A DNA stretch of 64,000 bases from Clostridiales bacterium UBA2432 (GCA_002342805.1 DDQW01000080.1:199046-263045); one strand, 5' to 3'. Counted from the stretch's first letter, positions 50,196 to 60,279 are shown. The notes: generated by a model from the sequence alone, not told the origin. Program-made: numbers and translations.

Positions 50196-51962
50196 ATGAA
50201 TGAAAAACCAAACAAAAACAAACATAAAACATACTCATTTCGTAAGCGTATTTTCATACTCTTTACCATTGTAATCATTACTTTTTTTATTATCTTTATA
50301 TGGATTGCTGCTTACTTCACTCATACTCTTCGTGAAAAAACCTACGAAAGTGTCCGCGATACCTTAGAAGTATATAATCAACAACTTACGCATAATCTTG
50401 ATAAGCTTCATGTCTTTATGTTTGATATGAGCGAATACAGTCTCGATATCGCCCAAGTTTTTTCTGCCAAAGAGCTCGACAACATATACAACCGAATTAT
50501 GCGAAGTAAGCAACTTTTAGACTATAGCATTCCATCATTTACCGAAATTGAAGGAATGTTTCTCTACGCTCCGCTTAACGATACTTTTATACAATCTTTT
50601 GAGCACCCTGACGGTTCTATCGTAAGTATCTTTCTTAAAAATCGCTTCCGTACCTTAGATGATTATTCTTCAATCCACACAGAAGGTTGGACAGCAGAAT
50701 TAATCAATAATGAATATTATTTAATTCGAACAATCGAGATTCAAAACTCTTTTATAGGTAGCTGGGCTAAAATCTCAAGATTAACAGCCATCTTTGAAAA
50801 TGTTGCTGAACTCAACGGAAATGTTCTCTATGTTGATGAACATGGCAAAGCTTTAACGAATAATCAATACTCCCATTATACATTTCCGGTAAATCTACCT
50901 ATAGATACTTATCATATTGTTGATATGGACTACGGTAAAGCCTTGTTAGTTATCAATGAACTCGATTATTGTGATTATTATTTAGTAGCAATTATACCCC
51001 TAAAAAGTATTGACAAAGAACTTGGGACTCTATTTCAATTATTCGCAATTCTTTTTGGTATTATCATTGCTTTTTCTGTAACACTTATATTTTCTGCAAC
51101 TCGCTTTCTATCTAAACCAATTCACATGCTTGAATTTGCTGCAAATAGAATGCGAAAAGGCGATTTTAATCAAAAAATTCCCGAAAACATATCTAACTGT
51201 CAAGAGATTATCGATATTGATATGGCTTATAACCGAATGATTGATGAAATTCATCACCTACAAATAGATATTTATGAAGAAAAACTCGCCAAATCCGAGA
51301 TTGAACTGCAATATTTAAAATCTCAAATAGCACCGCATTTCCTTATTAACTGTCTTTATTCAATTATGTCCCTGGCAGACAGTAAAGACAGCAACCGTAA
51401 TGTTTTACATAAGATGATAAAAACCTTATCTGAACATCTACGATATACACTAAACGATCAGACCACTGTGCCACTATCAAAAGAAATATACTATGTAAAA
51501 AACTATATTGAATTAACCAAATTACGGTTTCCAAATTGTCTAACTTATTCCCTAGATATTGCACCTGCAACAGAGAACTGTTCCGTTTTCCCTCTTATAC
51601 TGCTTATGTTCACTGAAAACTCTATTAAATTTAATATGGTTATGGGAGAAGCTCTTGATATTAAGATAAGTGCAAAATTGATTGAAAATGATTATGGTGA
51701 ATTTCTTCACCTCATTCATATCGATAGCGGAGATGGTTTCTCAGACGAACAAATAAAAAACTATAATGACTTTATTGAAAATTTCAATCAACAAATTTTA
51801 CATTCCGATGATTCTAGTCATATTGGTATACCCAATGTGGCAAAGCGACTTAAAATCGTCTATGGTCCGCGTGGAGATATAAAGTTTTCGAACGAACCAA
51901 ATTATGGTGCTCGAATTGATCTAATAATACCTAATATTTCAATAGAAAAGGATGGAATTTAA
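50196..51962 (+). CDS. Sensor histidine kinase, YesM family
   Basis: 588 residues from the ATG at 50196, which follows GAAGGG. Two membrane spans (about 18-42 and 285-310) flank an extracellular sensor domain, followed by HAMP (about 312-365), the His_kinase domain with QIAPHFLINCLYSI and a HATPase domain with the N-box variant MLFTENSIKFN. YesM-type kinases sense oligosaccharide signals, often with the binding protein, and phosphorylate the AraC-type regulator encoded next. The stop overlaps the regulator's ATG by one base. The divergent LplA operon is the expected target. Confidence 0.93.
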   Translation: MNEKPNKNKHKTYSFRKRIFILFTIVIITFFIIFIWIAAYFTHTLREKTYESVRDTLEVYNQQLTHNLDKLHVFMFDMSEYSLDIAQVFSAKELDNIYNRIMRSKQLLDYSIPSFTEIEGMFLYAPLNDTFIQSFEHPDGSIVSIFLKNRFRTLDDYSSIHTEGWTAELINNEYYLIRTIEIQNSFIGSWAKISRLTAIFENVAELNGNVLYVDEHGKALTNNQYSHYTFPVNLPIDTYHIVDMDYGKALLVINELDYCDYYLVAIIPLKSIDKELGTLFQLFAILFGIIIAFSVTLIFSATRFLSKPIHMLEFAANRMRKGDFNQKIPENISNCQEIIDIDMAYNRMIDEIHHLQIDIYEEKLAKSEIELQYLKSQIAPHFLINCLYSIMSLADSKDSNRNVLHKMIKTLSEHLRYTLNDQTTVPLSKEIYYVKNYIELTKLRFPNCLTYSLDIAPATENCSVFPLILLMFTENSIKFNMVMGEALDIKISAKLIENDYGEFLHLIHIDSGDGFSDEQIKNYNDFIENFNQQILHSDDSSHIGIPNVAKRLKIVYGPRGDIKFSNEPNYGARIDLIIPNISIEKDGI

Positions 51963-53503
51963 TGAATATCTTAATTGTTGATGATGAATATTATATCGTT
52001 CAAGGAATATTAAAAAATATCGATTGGCTAAGTCTCGGAATTAATGAGACTTATTGCGCTTATAGTATGAAACAAGCTTTGCAAATATTGCAAGAAAAAG
52101 AAATCCATATTCTTCTTACTGATGTTGAAATGCCTAAAGGTAGTGGATTAGACTTGATTGAAAAAGTCACTCAAAAAAACAACAAAATTATCAAACTGCT
52201 TTTGACAGGGCATGAAAATTTTAACTATGCCAAAAAAGCAATAGAATTAGGATGTTATCAATATATCGTGAAGCCAGTTCAGCCTGAAAAGTTATCCGTA
52301 ATTCTGGGCGATGCCATCCAAAAATTTAAAGAAGTTGAATTCACTGAACACGCTCAGATTTTAGCAAACTCTTGGAACGCTTCCCAAAAACTAAAACACA
52401 ACAGATTCTGGGCTGAATTGATAAAGGGAAATATGAATTCTTCAGATACAATCAACAATGGTATTCTCCGATATGACTTAAACAAAAACTGGATCGATAA
52501 ATCTTTTCGTTTTACCGTTATTCATAGATATCCTTCCCCTAAAAACATTAACGACTTTCCTTTCACTTGGGATTATCTGGAATCTCATCTTCAAAAAAAT
52601 CCGGGTTTTATGCATTTTATTGATCAAAACGATTATTTGATTATTGATTTAGAAAATGAAGATTCTTCAGATGCATCACTTAAGCTTTTGTCAAAAAAGT
52701 ATCCCCAGAGTTATTTTGTACTTTTTGTTTCAGAATCTATCCGGTTATATAACTTTAGCCAATTTTATCATATTGCTCAAGAACTTATTAGAAAAAGTTT
52801 TATAGTATCCAACCTTTTGATTCCTATAGCTTTATCTTCTAGCACAGATTTAACTCATGCAAAAATTAATACATTAAACTCTGATGTGTGGGCGCGGCTT
52901 ATTATAGAGAATCGAAGCGATCTTATTGTCAAAGAAATAGAATCACACTATATAAAAAAATCAACTCTATACCCTCTTTCAGACCTTAGACTCATCTATC
53001 AACGGCTCCTTCACGCTATTATGAATGCATTAGAATCTATTGGTAGCGACACTATTAGCTCTGATATAAACCTTTTGGATGCAAATGAAGAAGCATCCGT
53101 GACCTCATCCCTGGATTGTTTGTTAGATTGGGCAAACAAATTATTCCAAACCATAAAAGAATCTTTACAGCAAGATAATGAACAGGAAATTTTTCTATCA
53201 AAGGTTAAAAAGCATATTCAAAACAACTTATCCTCAACGACTTTAAGTCGAAGCTCAATCGCAAATGAGATTCACATGAATCCAGATTATATTTCTTATT
53301 TGTTCCATAAATTATCTGGAATTCAACTAAGCACCTATATCAGCAACGAAAGAATTCATGAAGCAAAAAAATTATTATTAACCACTAAATTATCACTTCA
53401 AGAAGTTTCAACACGTACCGGGTACTCAAATACTTCATATTTTCACAAACAGTTCAAAAAAGCTACCGGTTTGACACCAAAACAGTTTAGAGAACAGAAC
53501 TAA
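51962..53503 (+). CDS. Response regulator with AraC output domain, YesN family
   Basis: 513 residues: receiver domain (1-120) with the acidic pocket in ILIVDDEYYIV, phospho-acceptor Asp in ILLTDVEMPKGSG and Lys in YQYIVKPVQPE; a variable middle (about 130-400); and a C-terminal AraC DNA-binding domain (about 410-513) with IANEIHMNPDYISYLFHKLS and VSTRTGYSNTSYFHKQFKK. Once phosphorylated it should activate the divergent operon of transport and glycosidase genes. No downstream gene is cotranscribed. Confidence 0.93.
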   Translation: MNILIVDDEYYIVQGILKNIDWLSLGINETYCAYSMKQALQILQEKEIHILLTDVEMPKGSGLDLIEKVTQKNNKIIKLLLTGHENFNYAKKAIELGCYQYIVKPVQPEKLSVILGDAIQKFKEVEFTEHAQILANSWNASQKLKHNRFWAELIKGNMNSSDTINNGILRYDLNKNWIDKSFRFTVIHRYPSPKNINDFPFTWDYLESHLQKNPGFMHFIDQNDYLIIDLENEDSSDASLKLLSKKYPQSYFVLFVSESIRLYNFSQFYHIAQELIRKSFIVSNLLIPIALSSSTDLTHAKINTLNSDVWARLIIENRSDLIVKEIESHYIKKSTLYPLSDLRLIYQRLLHAIMNALESIGSDTISSDINLLDANEEASVTSSLDCLLDWANKLFQTIKESLQQDNEQEIFLSKVKKHIQNNLSSTTLSRSSIANEIHMNPDYISYLFHKLSGIQLSTYISNERIHEAKKLLLTTKLSLQEVSTRTGYSNTSYFHKQFKKATGLTPKQFREQN

Positions 53504-53835
53504 TGTTATTTATTTGCTTTCTTTTAATGCTTTTTCGCAATTGCAATTTAAAGCTGATATTCCTGCTTAAATCACAAACACAAAAAGTCACTATTTTGAC
53601 GAATCATATTAATAGCGAAAAAGTATTTTTATTTTGTAGTGATTTAATTATAACAAAGGATAAACTCAAATGAAGAAATAGATTCAACTTATTCAAAGCC
53701 ACGTTATCTTTAAATGAATATTTTTATCAAATTAATTAATATCGGAAAGAACCTATTGATTACTTCCCTTATAATCACCTATATGAATCAAGACTTCCTG
53801 AATCCTCAGAACTATTCTACACAACAACCTTGCTT
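53504..53835. other. Gene-free interval of 332 bases
   Basis: Between the convergent YesN and GH42 genes. I see no RNA gene, repeat or clean terminator. A stretch on the plus strand near 53743-53835 reads as about 30 protein-like codons (PIDYFPYNHLYESRLPE) after a stop codon, with no start or ribosome site. It may be a decayed gene fragment or chance. A distant inverted pair TCACTA/TAGTGA (near 53590 and 53638) is too spread out to be convincing. Confidence 0.5.
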
Positions 53836-55788
53836 TTATCCTTTTATTGCTTTATGGATGTACATGCCAAACGGCTCCATTTCTATTGTCTGCTCCATAA
53901 AGATAAACTTTTGCTTATTTTGTGAATTATTAAAAAGAAATATATAGTTTACCTTATCCGTCTTTCTTACACTAAGTTCAACTGTCTCAGGCAAGTTTTC
54001 AAAATAATTGATACCCCCTTGTTCTAAGGCATCCTTTAGAAGAGAACGATAAAGAGCTTTATTTCCAACAGTCCCTATGTAGTAGGCTCCGCCTTTATGG
54101 TATTTATTATAGGTTATTGCTGCCTTCCCAGAATAGAAAAAATCCATATATGTTGCAAGGACCTCAGCATTTATTGGGAGAAGTATATCGCACCATTGCT
54201 TACCTTCGTAGATTATCCCGTTTTTATCTTGCACTCTTACTTTTTTGAATCCAATCGCATCGTATTCTTCTACAACACAGCCGGTAAGATCCCTATAGAC
54301 TGTAGGAAGTTGCTCCATAATACAATTATTATTTTGATCCTTTACACCGCTACGATTTGTTAGAATTACTATGCCTCCATTTTTTGCAAAATCATATACT
54401 TTTTGTACAAACTTCGGATTTACAATATATACCGTAGGTAATATGACTACTTTGTACTTCTCTAATTCAACCTCCTCACTGACAATATCTACACCAACCC
54501 CTAGAGATGTTAATCCATGATGAATCGCTTTCATTTGATTATAATAGTGAAAGCCTTCTGTTTGAGGTTGTATTCGTAATGAGCAATCTTGTTCATAAGT
54601 ATAAATCATTGCACATTGATTTGTAATTTGACTTTCTTCCACTTCATTCAATTCATTTACCGTATCGCATAGGTCTTTAAATTCACTCCATCTTCTCCCC
54701 TCTACATTGGAATGATCAATTACTCCATGCCAAAACATCTCTGCTCCACTCACTGCCGTTCTCCATCGAAAATGGATAACCGTGTCTGCTCCTCGAGCAA
54801 TAGCTTGCAAGGAGTAACCCTTAATCATACCGGGCCTCGGTGTTGCTTGCATCGGCATCCAACAGCCCGGCGTGCCACTCAACTGCTCCATAATCCAAAA
54901 GTTTTTCTGTTTAATACCACGCATTAAATCGAGATGAAAGGCATGAGAATAATAAGCTTCAGAATCCTCAGGTATTGACGTTGTAGGGTAATTATCATAA
55001 GAAACAAAATCAAGATTCTTGAATAATTTATGATAATCGGGGATGTGTTCACACATCCAAGTATTTGTAGTAATCATTGCATGGGGAATATTCTTACGAA
55101 TGATACTTGCTTGAAAATCAACATACTCCGCAATGCTCTCCGCTGCATAACGATGAAAATCCAGCATATAACCCGGATTATACCACCCCAAAGGATAACT
55201 TCCGAAAGGTGGTTTAATCTGGCTCCAATCAGAGTACTCTCCACTCCAAACATTATTTCCATAAGCCTCATTCACCGCTTCAATCGTATGATGTTTTGCC
55301 TTTAACCATTCTTGAAAGGCGTCGCTACAGCTTTTGCAGCAACAGAAGTTTGATTCTACTTCATTATCAATTTGCCAAGCAATCACTGATGTTTTATGAC
55401 CATAACGTAGTGTCATTTTTTCAATAATATCTTGCGCGTACTGACGAAATACTTTGTTGTTATAACATCGATGTCCTCGAATACCTAAAGCAATAGGCTG
55501 ACCATCACGCCCTATTTGGATTGTTTCAGGATATTTTTCATAAAACCACAAAGGTGGACAATTAGTAGGTGTACATAAGACTAATTCCATATTTCTCTCT
55601 TCAAAAATTTCTATGATCCGATCAAGCCAATCGAAGTCATACACCCCTTCCTCTGGCACTAATTTGCTCCAAGCAAATTCAGCTAGGCGAACTACTCTAA
55701 CGCCGGTTTGTTGCATAAGATTTGCATCTCTTTCCCACTCTTTTTTATTCCACTGTTCCGGATAATAATCCACACCAATTTTAATCAT
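53836..55788 (-). CDS. Beta-galactosidase (GH42)
   Basis: 650 residues, standard for GH42. The barrel (about 1-375) has acid/base Glu143 in WQIDNEVES and nucleophile Glu301 in WIMEQLSGTPG. The structural zinc cysteines are Cys108 in GHRCYNN and the cluster CCCKSC (about 149-154). A trimerisation domain (about 390-590) and a C-terminal beta domain follow. There is no signal peptide, so it cleaves imported galactosides in the cytoplasm. It overlaps the GH5 gene by four bases and ends the operon begun by the binding protein at 60279. Confidence 0.95.
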   Translation of the reverse strand: MIKIGVDYYPEQWNKKEWERDANLMQQTGVRVVRLAEFAWSKLVPEEGVYDFDWLDRIIEIFEERNMELVLCTPTNCPPLWFYEKYPETIQIGRDGQPIALGIRGHRCYNNKVFRQYAQDIIEKMTLRYGHKTSVIAWQIDNEVESNFCCCKSCSDAFQEWLKAKHHTIEAVNEAYGNNVWSGEYSDWSQIKPPFGSYPLGWYNPGYMLDFHRYAAESIAEYVDFQASIIRKNIPHAMITTNTWMCEHIPDYHKLFKNLDFVSYDNYPTTSIPEDSEAYYSHAFHLDLMRGIKQKNFWIMEQLSGTPGCWMPMQATPRPGMIKGYSLQAIARGADTVIHFRWRTAVSGAEMFWHGVIDHSNVEGRRWSEFKDLCDTVNELNEVEESQITNQCAMIYTYEQDCSLRIQPQTEGFHYYNQMKAIHHGLTSLGVGVDIVSEEVELEKYKVVILPTVYIVNPKFVQKVYDFAKNGGIVILTNRSGVKDQNNNCIMEQLPTVYRDLTGCVVEEYDAIGFKKVRVQDKNGIIYEGKQWCDILLPINAEVLATYMDFFYSGKAAITYNKYHKGGAYYIGTVGNKALYRSLLKDALEQGGINYFENLPETVELSVRKTDKVNYIFLFNNSQNKQKFIFMEQTIEMEPFGMYIHKAIKG

Positions 55789-57149
55789 ATCATCCTCCGT
55801 TTAGATAGAGTAATGTCAGTATTTCTTTCAAAGTACTTACCAATTACCTTAACTAATTCCTTATTCACATCGCATTGTTTAAAATTAAATTCTTCCGCTA
55901 GCATCATAAAGCTTTCTTTATCTATTTTTTCTAATTCTGGTTTAATAATGTGATTCTTTTGTGCTGCATAGATTGCTGCCCTCACTCTAAATTGCATCAA
56001 ATATTTTTCCTTATCGGTAATATCCGGGAAGCCATTTTTCTCAAGTACATTTATCATAAGTTCAGCCTGCTTTTTTTCAATATCTTGAGACCACTTTTTC
56101 CCAATTTGATTGACTAGTTCCATCCATTTTCCATTTATGGCTAGTGATACAATACTCATAAAATTGGCATCTTTATAACTCCATATTAACCAATCGATAT
56201 TCATTGCTTCAAAAATCTCAATGGTATCCTCTGTTAATTCAAGAATAGTTTCTGCTTCACCACAATCTTTGCCATAGCCAAACTCACCACAAAAAAAGGG
56301 ACATTCTAATGTTTCTTTAGCTATCAGTAACTTCTGTAAGCCCTCTTTAATTTTATTCTTACGTTCTTCACGTGTATTTAATTCATTCAAAATATTAGGA
56401 TACCATACTGTTGGATAGTAATGAAAGCTCACTGCAATTTGATCACAATCCATAGTTTTTAACCCACTAAAATCCATTGAAAAATGATCTCCTTCTAAAA
56501 CAATAATATGATTCTGATCAACTGTACGGATTGCTTGAATCGTATTTTTGTAAAAGGCATTTAATATATCCCAAGATGCCATAGCCGGTTCATTGATTAA
56601 ATCGTATCCAAACAAAAACGGCTCATTAGCATATCGTTTGGCAATTTTTTTCCAAAGTTCAGTCATTTTATCACGAAAAATATCATATTCCCAAAACAAT
56701 GGAACGCCGTTGGTATTATCTGAATGCCAATCCGGATTTTGACTTCCCATGGTTGAATGCAAATCTAGCATGATAAATATTTCATATTTTGTAGCAAGCG
56801 CCATTAATCGGTCAAAGTGTTTGAAGCCTCCATAGTTGAATGATGTTGCATCATTATCCTTTAAAAACATCCGATAATTAAATGGAACTCTCAAGAAATT
56901 TACCCCTATGTTTTTCAAAAAGATAAAATCTTCTTCTTGAACAAAGTTATCATAAAATCGTTCAAAAAAACTATTTTGTATATTAGCACCATATACTTCC
57001 TTGATGCTTTTCTTTATCAATTGTTCTGGCGTTGGTATTCCAATCATAAAATGTTCTAAATTCAACCAACTTCCAATTCCAAAACCGCGCAGCCGAATGC
57101 ATTTATCTTTATATGTAAATCTTTTTGATTGTATTTTTACGAATTCCAT
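55785..57149 (-). CDS. GH5 family glycoside hydrolase
   Basis: 454 residues from the ATG at 57149, five bases after GGAGG; an in-frame TTG at 57161 overlaps this site. The GH5 barrel shows acid/base Glu187 in YDLINEPAM and nucleophile Glu289 in FFCGEFGYG, with RVPFNYRMF and FHYYPTVWYP as other family stretches. About 110 residues beyond the barrel are unassigned. Without a signal peptide it must act on imported oligosaccharides, for example beta-glucans, mannans or galactosyl-substituted glycans shared with GH42. The subfamily cannot be told by eye. Confidence 0.9.
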   Translation of the reverse strand: MEFVKIQSKRFTYKDKCIRLRGFGIGSWLNLEHFMIGIPTPEQLIKKSIKEVYGANIQNSFFERFYDNFVQEEDFIFLKNIGVNFLRVPFNYRMFLKDNDATSFNYGGFKHFDRLMALATKYEIFIMLDLHSTMGSQNPDWHSDNTNGVPLFWEYDIFRDKMTELWKKIAKRYANEPFLFGYDLINEPAMASWDILNAFYKNTIQAIRTVDQNHIIVLEGDHFSMDFSGLKTMDCDQIAVSFHYYPTVWYPNILNELNTREERKNKIKEGLQKLLIAKETLECPFFCGEFGYGKDCGEAETILELTEDTIEIFEAMNIDWLIWSYKDANFMSIVSLAINGKWMELVNQIGKKWSQDIEKKQAELMINVLEKNGFPDITDKEKYLMQFRVRAAIYAAQKNHIIKPELEKIDKESFMMLAEEFNFKQCDVNKELVKVIGKYFERNTDITLSKRRMI

Positions 57150-57174
57150 ATCTTCCTCCAATCCCTAAATGCTT

Positions 57175-58008
57175 TCATCCTTTAATACCTGAAAAAGCCA
57201 ATCCTTGAATGATATACTTTTGAGCTACTACATATATAAGTACAATCGGAATCATAGAACAAACCGTTCCTGCCATAATCAAATTATATTCTGTATTATA
57301 TATTGATCTAAATGCAGCAAGTCCAATCTGAATTGTTTTTAAATTGTCTGAGTCTAAATAAATCATAGGAGCTAAGTAATCATTCCACATGAAATTAAAG
57401 GTAAAAACCGTCAGTGTTGCAAGCCCTGGTTTGCATAAAGGTAAAATAATACGAGCAAATATCTGAAACTCGCCACATCCATCTATTCTTGCTGATTCGG
57501 ATAATTCTTTGGATATTCCTAGCATAAATTGCCGCATAAGAAAAACACCAAATGCATTAAATAATTGAATGAATATGAGTGAAAGATGGTTATTATATAA
57601 TCCCATGTTTTTTATTATAATAAATTGTGGAATCATAATTGCGTGCCAAGGTACCATTAATGTTGCTAGATAGCTTAGAAATAGTTTGTCTCTTCCTGGA
57701 TATTCCATCTTGGCAAACGAATATGCTGCAAGAGAACATGTTAGTAATTGACCCAATGTTACAATAACTGATAACTTGATTGTATTGAGGTAATATGTTA
57801 GAAATGGTACTTTTGTCCAAACTTCCGCATAATTTTGAAGTCGAATATCTTTTGGAATCCAATTAATTGGGAATTCAAAAATATCTTTGTTAAACTTAAA
57901 TGAAGCGGAAAGTGTCCATATAAAAGGAAGCATCATTGTTATTCCTATACTAAGAAGCAATATAAACAAAAAAGCTCTTTCAATTTTTCTTTTAGTACTG
58001 TATTGCAT
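57175..58008 (-). CDS. Carbohydrate ABC transporter permease, MalG type (CUT1)
   Basis: 277-residue membrane protein with six spans, docking loop SESARIDGCGEFQIFARIILP and C-terminus GLAFSGIKG. Start follows GGAGGTGCAAT. It is placed between the MalF-type permease (12-base gap) and the GH5 gene, so transport and intracellular hydrolysis are expressed together. Confidence 0.92.
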   Translation of the reverse strand: MQYSTKRKIERAFLFILLLSIGITMMLPFIWTLSASFKFNKDIFEFPINWIPKDIRLQNYAEVWTKVPFLTYYLNTIKLSVIVTLGQLLTCSLAAYSFAKMEYPGRDKLFLSYLATLMVPWHAIMIPQFIIIKNMGLYNNHLSLIFIQLFNAFGVFLMRQFMLGISKELSESARIDGCGEFQIFARIILPLCKPGLATLTVFTFNFMWNDYLAPMIYLDSDNLKTIQIGLAAFRSIYNTEYNLIMAGTVCSMIPIVLIYVVAQKYIIQGLAFSGIKG

Positions 58009-58020
58009 ATTGCACCTCCA

Positions 58021-58905
58021 TTATTGCATATAATTAACCCATTTTTTTTGACCTCTAAATTGAATCAGTGTTATGATAAGAATAATGACAAATAAAAAAT
58101 AGGCCATTGCTGAAGCATATCCATATCGCATATAATTAAAGCCCTCTTGATAAATTCGATATACAAGAACGTTTGTTGCTCTTCCTGGCCCCCCTTTTGT
58201 CATCACATTTATTAAATCGAACACTTGAAATGAGCTAATGATCGTTAGTATTGTAACCATAAATGTAATTGGCGATAACATGGGCAAAGTAATCTTGAAA
58301 AATTTCACTACTTTATTAGCACCATCTATATCTGCCGCTTCATATAATTGTTTTGGAATTGACTGTAGCCCGGCAAGAACCATAACCATATAATATCCAA
58401 CCTGCTTCCATATTGCCACAATCATAACAGACCATAATGCTGTATCTGTAGAAGCCAACCATAAGGGTGGCGTGTCTATACCTATAAATTCTAAAAACCC
58501 ATTAATCGGTCCTCTCGATGGATTAAACAGCACTGCCCAAACAATTCCAACAGCCACCATTGAGCTAATTGATGGAAAAAAGAAAAATGTTTTAAATATT
58601 TGGTGTCCTTTAATTTCTGAATTTAATGCAACCGCTAATAATATAGCTATAATTACCGTTCCAGGTACAGTTACTGCCGTATAAAGAAAATTATTTTTTA
58701 AAGAAACAATAAAATATTCATCTTTAAAGAGATTCATATAATTTTCTAATCCCACAAAATTTAATTGTTTAAATCCATCATAATCCGTTAAAGATATTCC
58801 CGCTCCCATGAAGATAGGTATTAACATAAAAAAGAAAAACCCCAAAAAATTAGGCAGCAAAAACAAATATCCTTTGCTATATTTTTTTATTTTTTTCCAT
58901 TTCAT
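58021..58905 (-). CDS. Carbohydrate ABC transporter permease, MalF type (CUT1)
   Basis: 294-residue membrane protein with six spans and docking loop YEAADIDGANKVVKFFKITLP. The N-terminal segment GYLFLLPNFLGFFFFMLIP is typical. Start follows AAAGGAG. A strong hairpin occupies the 60-base gap after the binding-protein gene. No ATPase gene is present in the operon. Confidence 0.92.
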   Translation of the reverse strand: MKWKKIKKYSKGYLFLLPNFLGFFFFMLIPIFMGAGISLTDYDGFKQLNFVGLENYMNLFKDEYFIVSLKNNFLYTAVTVPGTVIIAILLAVALNSEIKGHQIFKTFFFFPSISSMVAVGIVWAVLFNPSRGPINGFLEFIGIDTPPLWLASTDTALWSVMIVAIWKQVGYYMVMVLAGLQSIPKQLYEAADIDGANKVVKFFKITLPMLSPITFMVTILTIISSFQVFDLINVMTKGGPGRATNVLVYRIYQEGFNYMRYGYASAMAYFLFVIILIITLIQFRGQKKWVNYMQ

Positions 58906-58925
58906 AAAAATTCTCCTTTATAAAC

Positions 58926-58960
58926 ATACAGGAAAGTCTATACGAAAGACTTTCCTGTAT
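58926..58960 (-). other. RNA hairpin between binding-protein and permease genes (operon G)
   Basis: ATACAGGAAAGTCT, a seven-base loop and AGACTTTCCTGTAT: a perfect 14-bp stem starting five bases beyond the binding-protein stop. The core AGGAAAG/CTTTCCT is shared with the hairpin at 13000. A short T-rich stretch is absent on the 3' side, so readthrough is expected. Confidence 0.7.
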
Positions 58961-58965
58961 AATTT

Positions 58966-60279
58966 TTAGTATTTCTCTAATATGCTTTTCCGTTGTGATT
59001 CAAATGCTTCTATCGTTTCTTCAATACTTTTTTCTCCAATTAAATACAATTCTGCATGTTCATTAAATGCTGTTAATACTTCACCGTATCCCACTGTATT
59101 TGGTTGTTCCAAAATTTTATTCGCCTCAAAAAAGTAGGATGCGCTTTCTTTCCCAACGTACTGTGTATATGCATCTTTAGTTGCTTCTCCCGAATATGCA
59201 TGAATCATTCCATGATTTGAATAAACGACCGCTCCCGGTTCACCACAAAGATACTCTAAAAAATCAAATGCTTCTTCGGGATAATCCGTTGTTGACGTGA
59301 TTCCTGCAAATTGGAATTGTCCCCATGTTGTTCCCGGTTCTACCCCTTCTGATATTGGCATGGGTGCAATTTGCCAATTAAAATCAATCTCTCCGTTTTC
59401 TTCATCTTCTTTTAGCATTTGAACACACCATTCACCATTCGGCAACATTGCTGTGCGCTCACTTGTGAATTCACTAATGTAATCTGGATTTGTTGCCACA
59501 ATCTCTGCATAACTCATATGTGACTCATCCTCATTATAAAATCGGTTTAGAAACTGAAGTGATTCCGCTAACATAGACGTATCCTCATCATTAACATATT
59601 TCCCTGCTTGAATAGAAGCAAATGGGAAAATCCATGGAACCCAATATCCGCCGTATTCACCTGTAGCATTCATGAGTTCCACCGCTAAATCACCATATTC
59701 ATCCCAAGTCAATTGTTCCGGATAAGGTATTCCTGCTTCATCAAATAAATCTGCATTGTAGAATAACGCCCAACATGTACTTCTCGTCGGTAGTGCATAG
59801 CGTTTGCCATCATTTTGGCTAGCATTCCACATTTCTCCATATAAATTTGTATCAATATCACTAGCATCAATTTTATCTGTAATATCCAATAAAGCTCCTG
59901 AATTAGCATATGTTGTTACTTGAGCCATGCCGCGAATATCAACAATATCAACATCTGAATCTGCCGCTAATAATACTTTTAATTTATCGTCATATTCATC
60001 ATTTGGCAAAGCAGTTAATTCCACTTCAACTTTATCTTGTGACACATTGTATTGCTCAACGACATCACTTATATATGCTTCTTCATCTTGCCAAATATAA
60101 AAAGATAATTGTATCTTTTCCTCATTCCCTTCATTTGAATTTGTATTACTATTTTCTTGTTCTGTTCCTCCGTTTGAATTGTTATTTGTTCCTTTTTCTG
60201 ATGACTGTCCACATCCATTTAATGTTGTCATTAACATTGCCATACATAATACGATACTTATTACTTTTCTTTTTTTCAT
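58966..60279 (-). CDS. Extracellular solute-binding lipoprotein of CUT1 ABC transporter
   Basis: 437-residue family 1 binding protein. Signal peptide with lipobox TLNGC (Cys at about residue 23), then an Asn/Ser/Glu linker to about residue 55, then the binding fold. Start follows AAAGGGAGG. It feeds the two permeases downstream. The protein at 60405 has the same length and shares many segments (for example LPTRSTCW and HGM in the last quarter), so the two are paralogues and probably bind the same class of ligand. Confidence 0.93.
   Translation of the reverse strand: MKKRKVISIVLCMAMLMTTLNGCGQSSEKGTNNNSNGGTEQENSNTNSNEGNEEKIQLSFYIWQDEEAYISDVVEQYNVSQDKVEVELTALPNDEYDDKLKVLLAADSDVDIVDIRGMAQVTTYANSGALLDITDKIDASDIDTNLYGEMWNASQNDGKRYALPTRSTCWALFYNADLFDEAGIPYPEQLTWDEYGDLAVELMNATGEYGGYWVPWIFPFASIQAGKYVNDEDTSMLAESLQFLNRFYNEDESHMSYAEIVATNPDYISEFTSERTAMLPNGEWCVQMLKEDEENGEIDFNWQIAPMPISEGVEPGTTWGQFQFAGITSTTDYPEEAFDFLEYLCGEPGAVVYSNHGMIHAYSGEATKDAYTQYVGKESASYFFEANKILEQPNTVGYGEVLTAFNEHAELYLIGEKSIEETIEAFESQRKSILEKY

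Noticed and set aside
53590..53643. Inverted repeat TCACTA/TAGTGA as a terminator after the YesN gene
   Set aside because: The arms are six bases and about 45 bases apart, too weak to support a stable hairpin.
53714..53947. 77-codon plus-strand frame at the end of the GH42 gene
   Set aside because: It overlaps the coding end of GH42 on the other strand and has no ribosome site; it is most likely a shadow frame.
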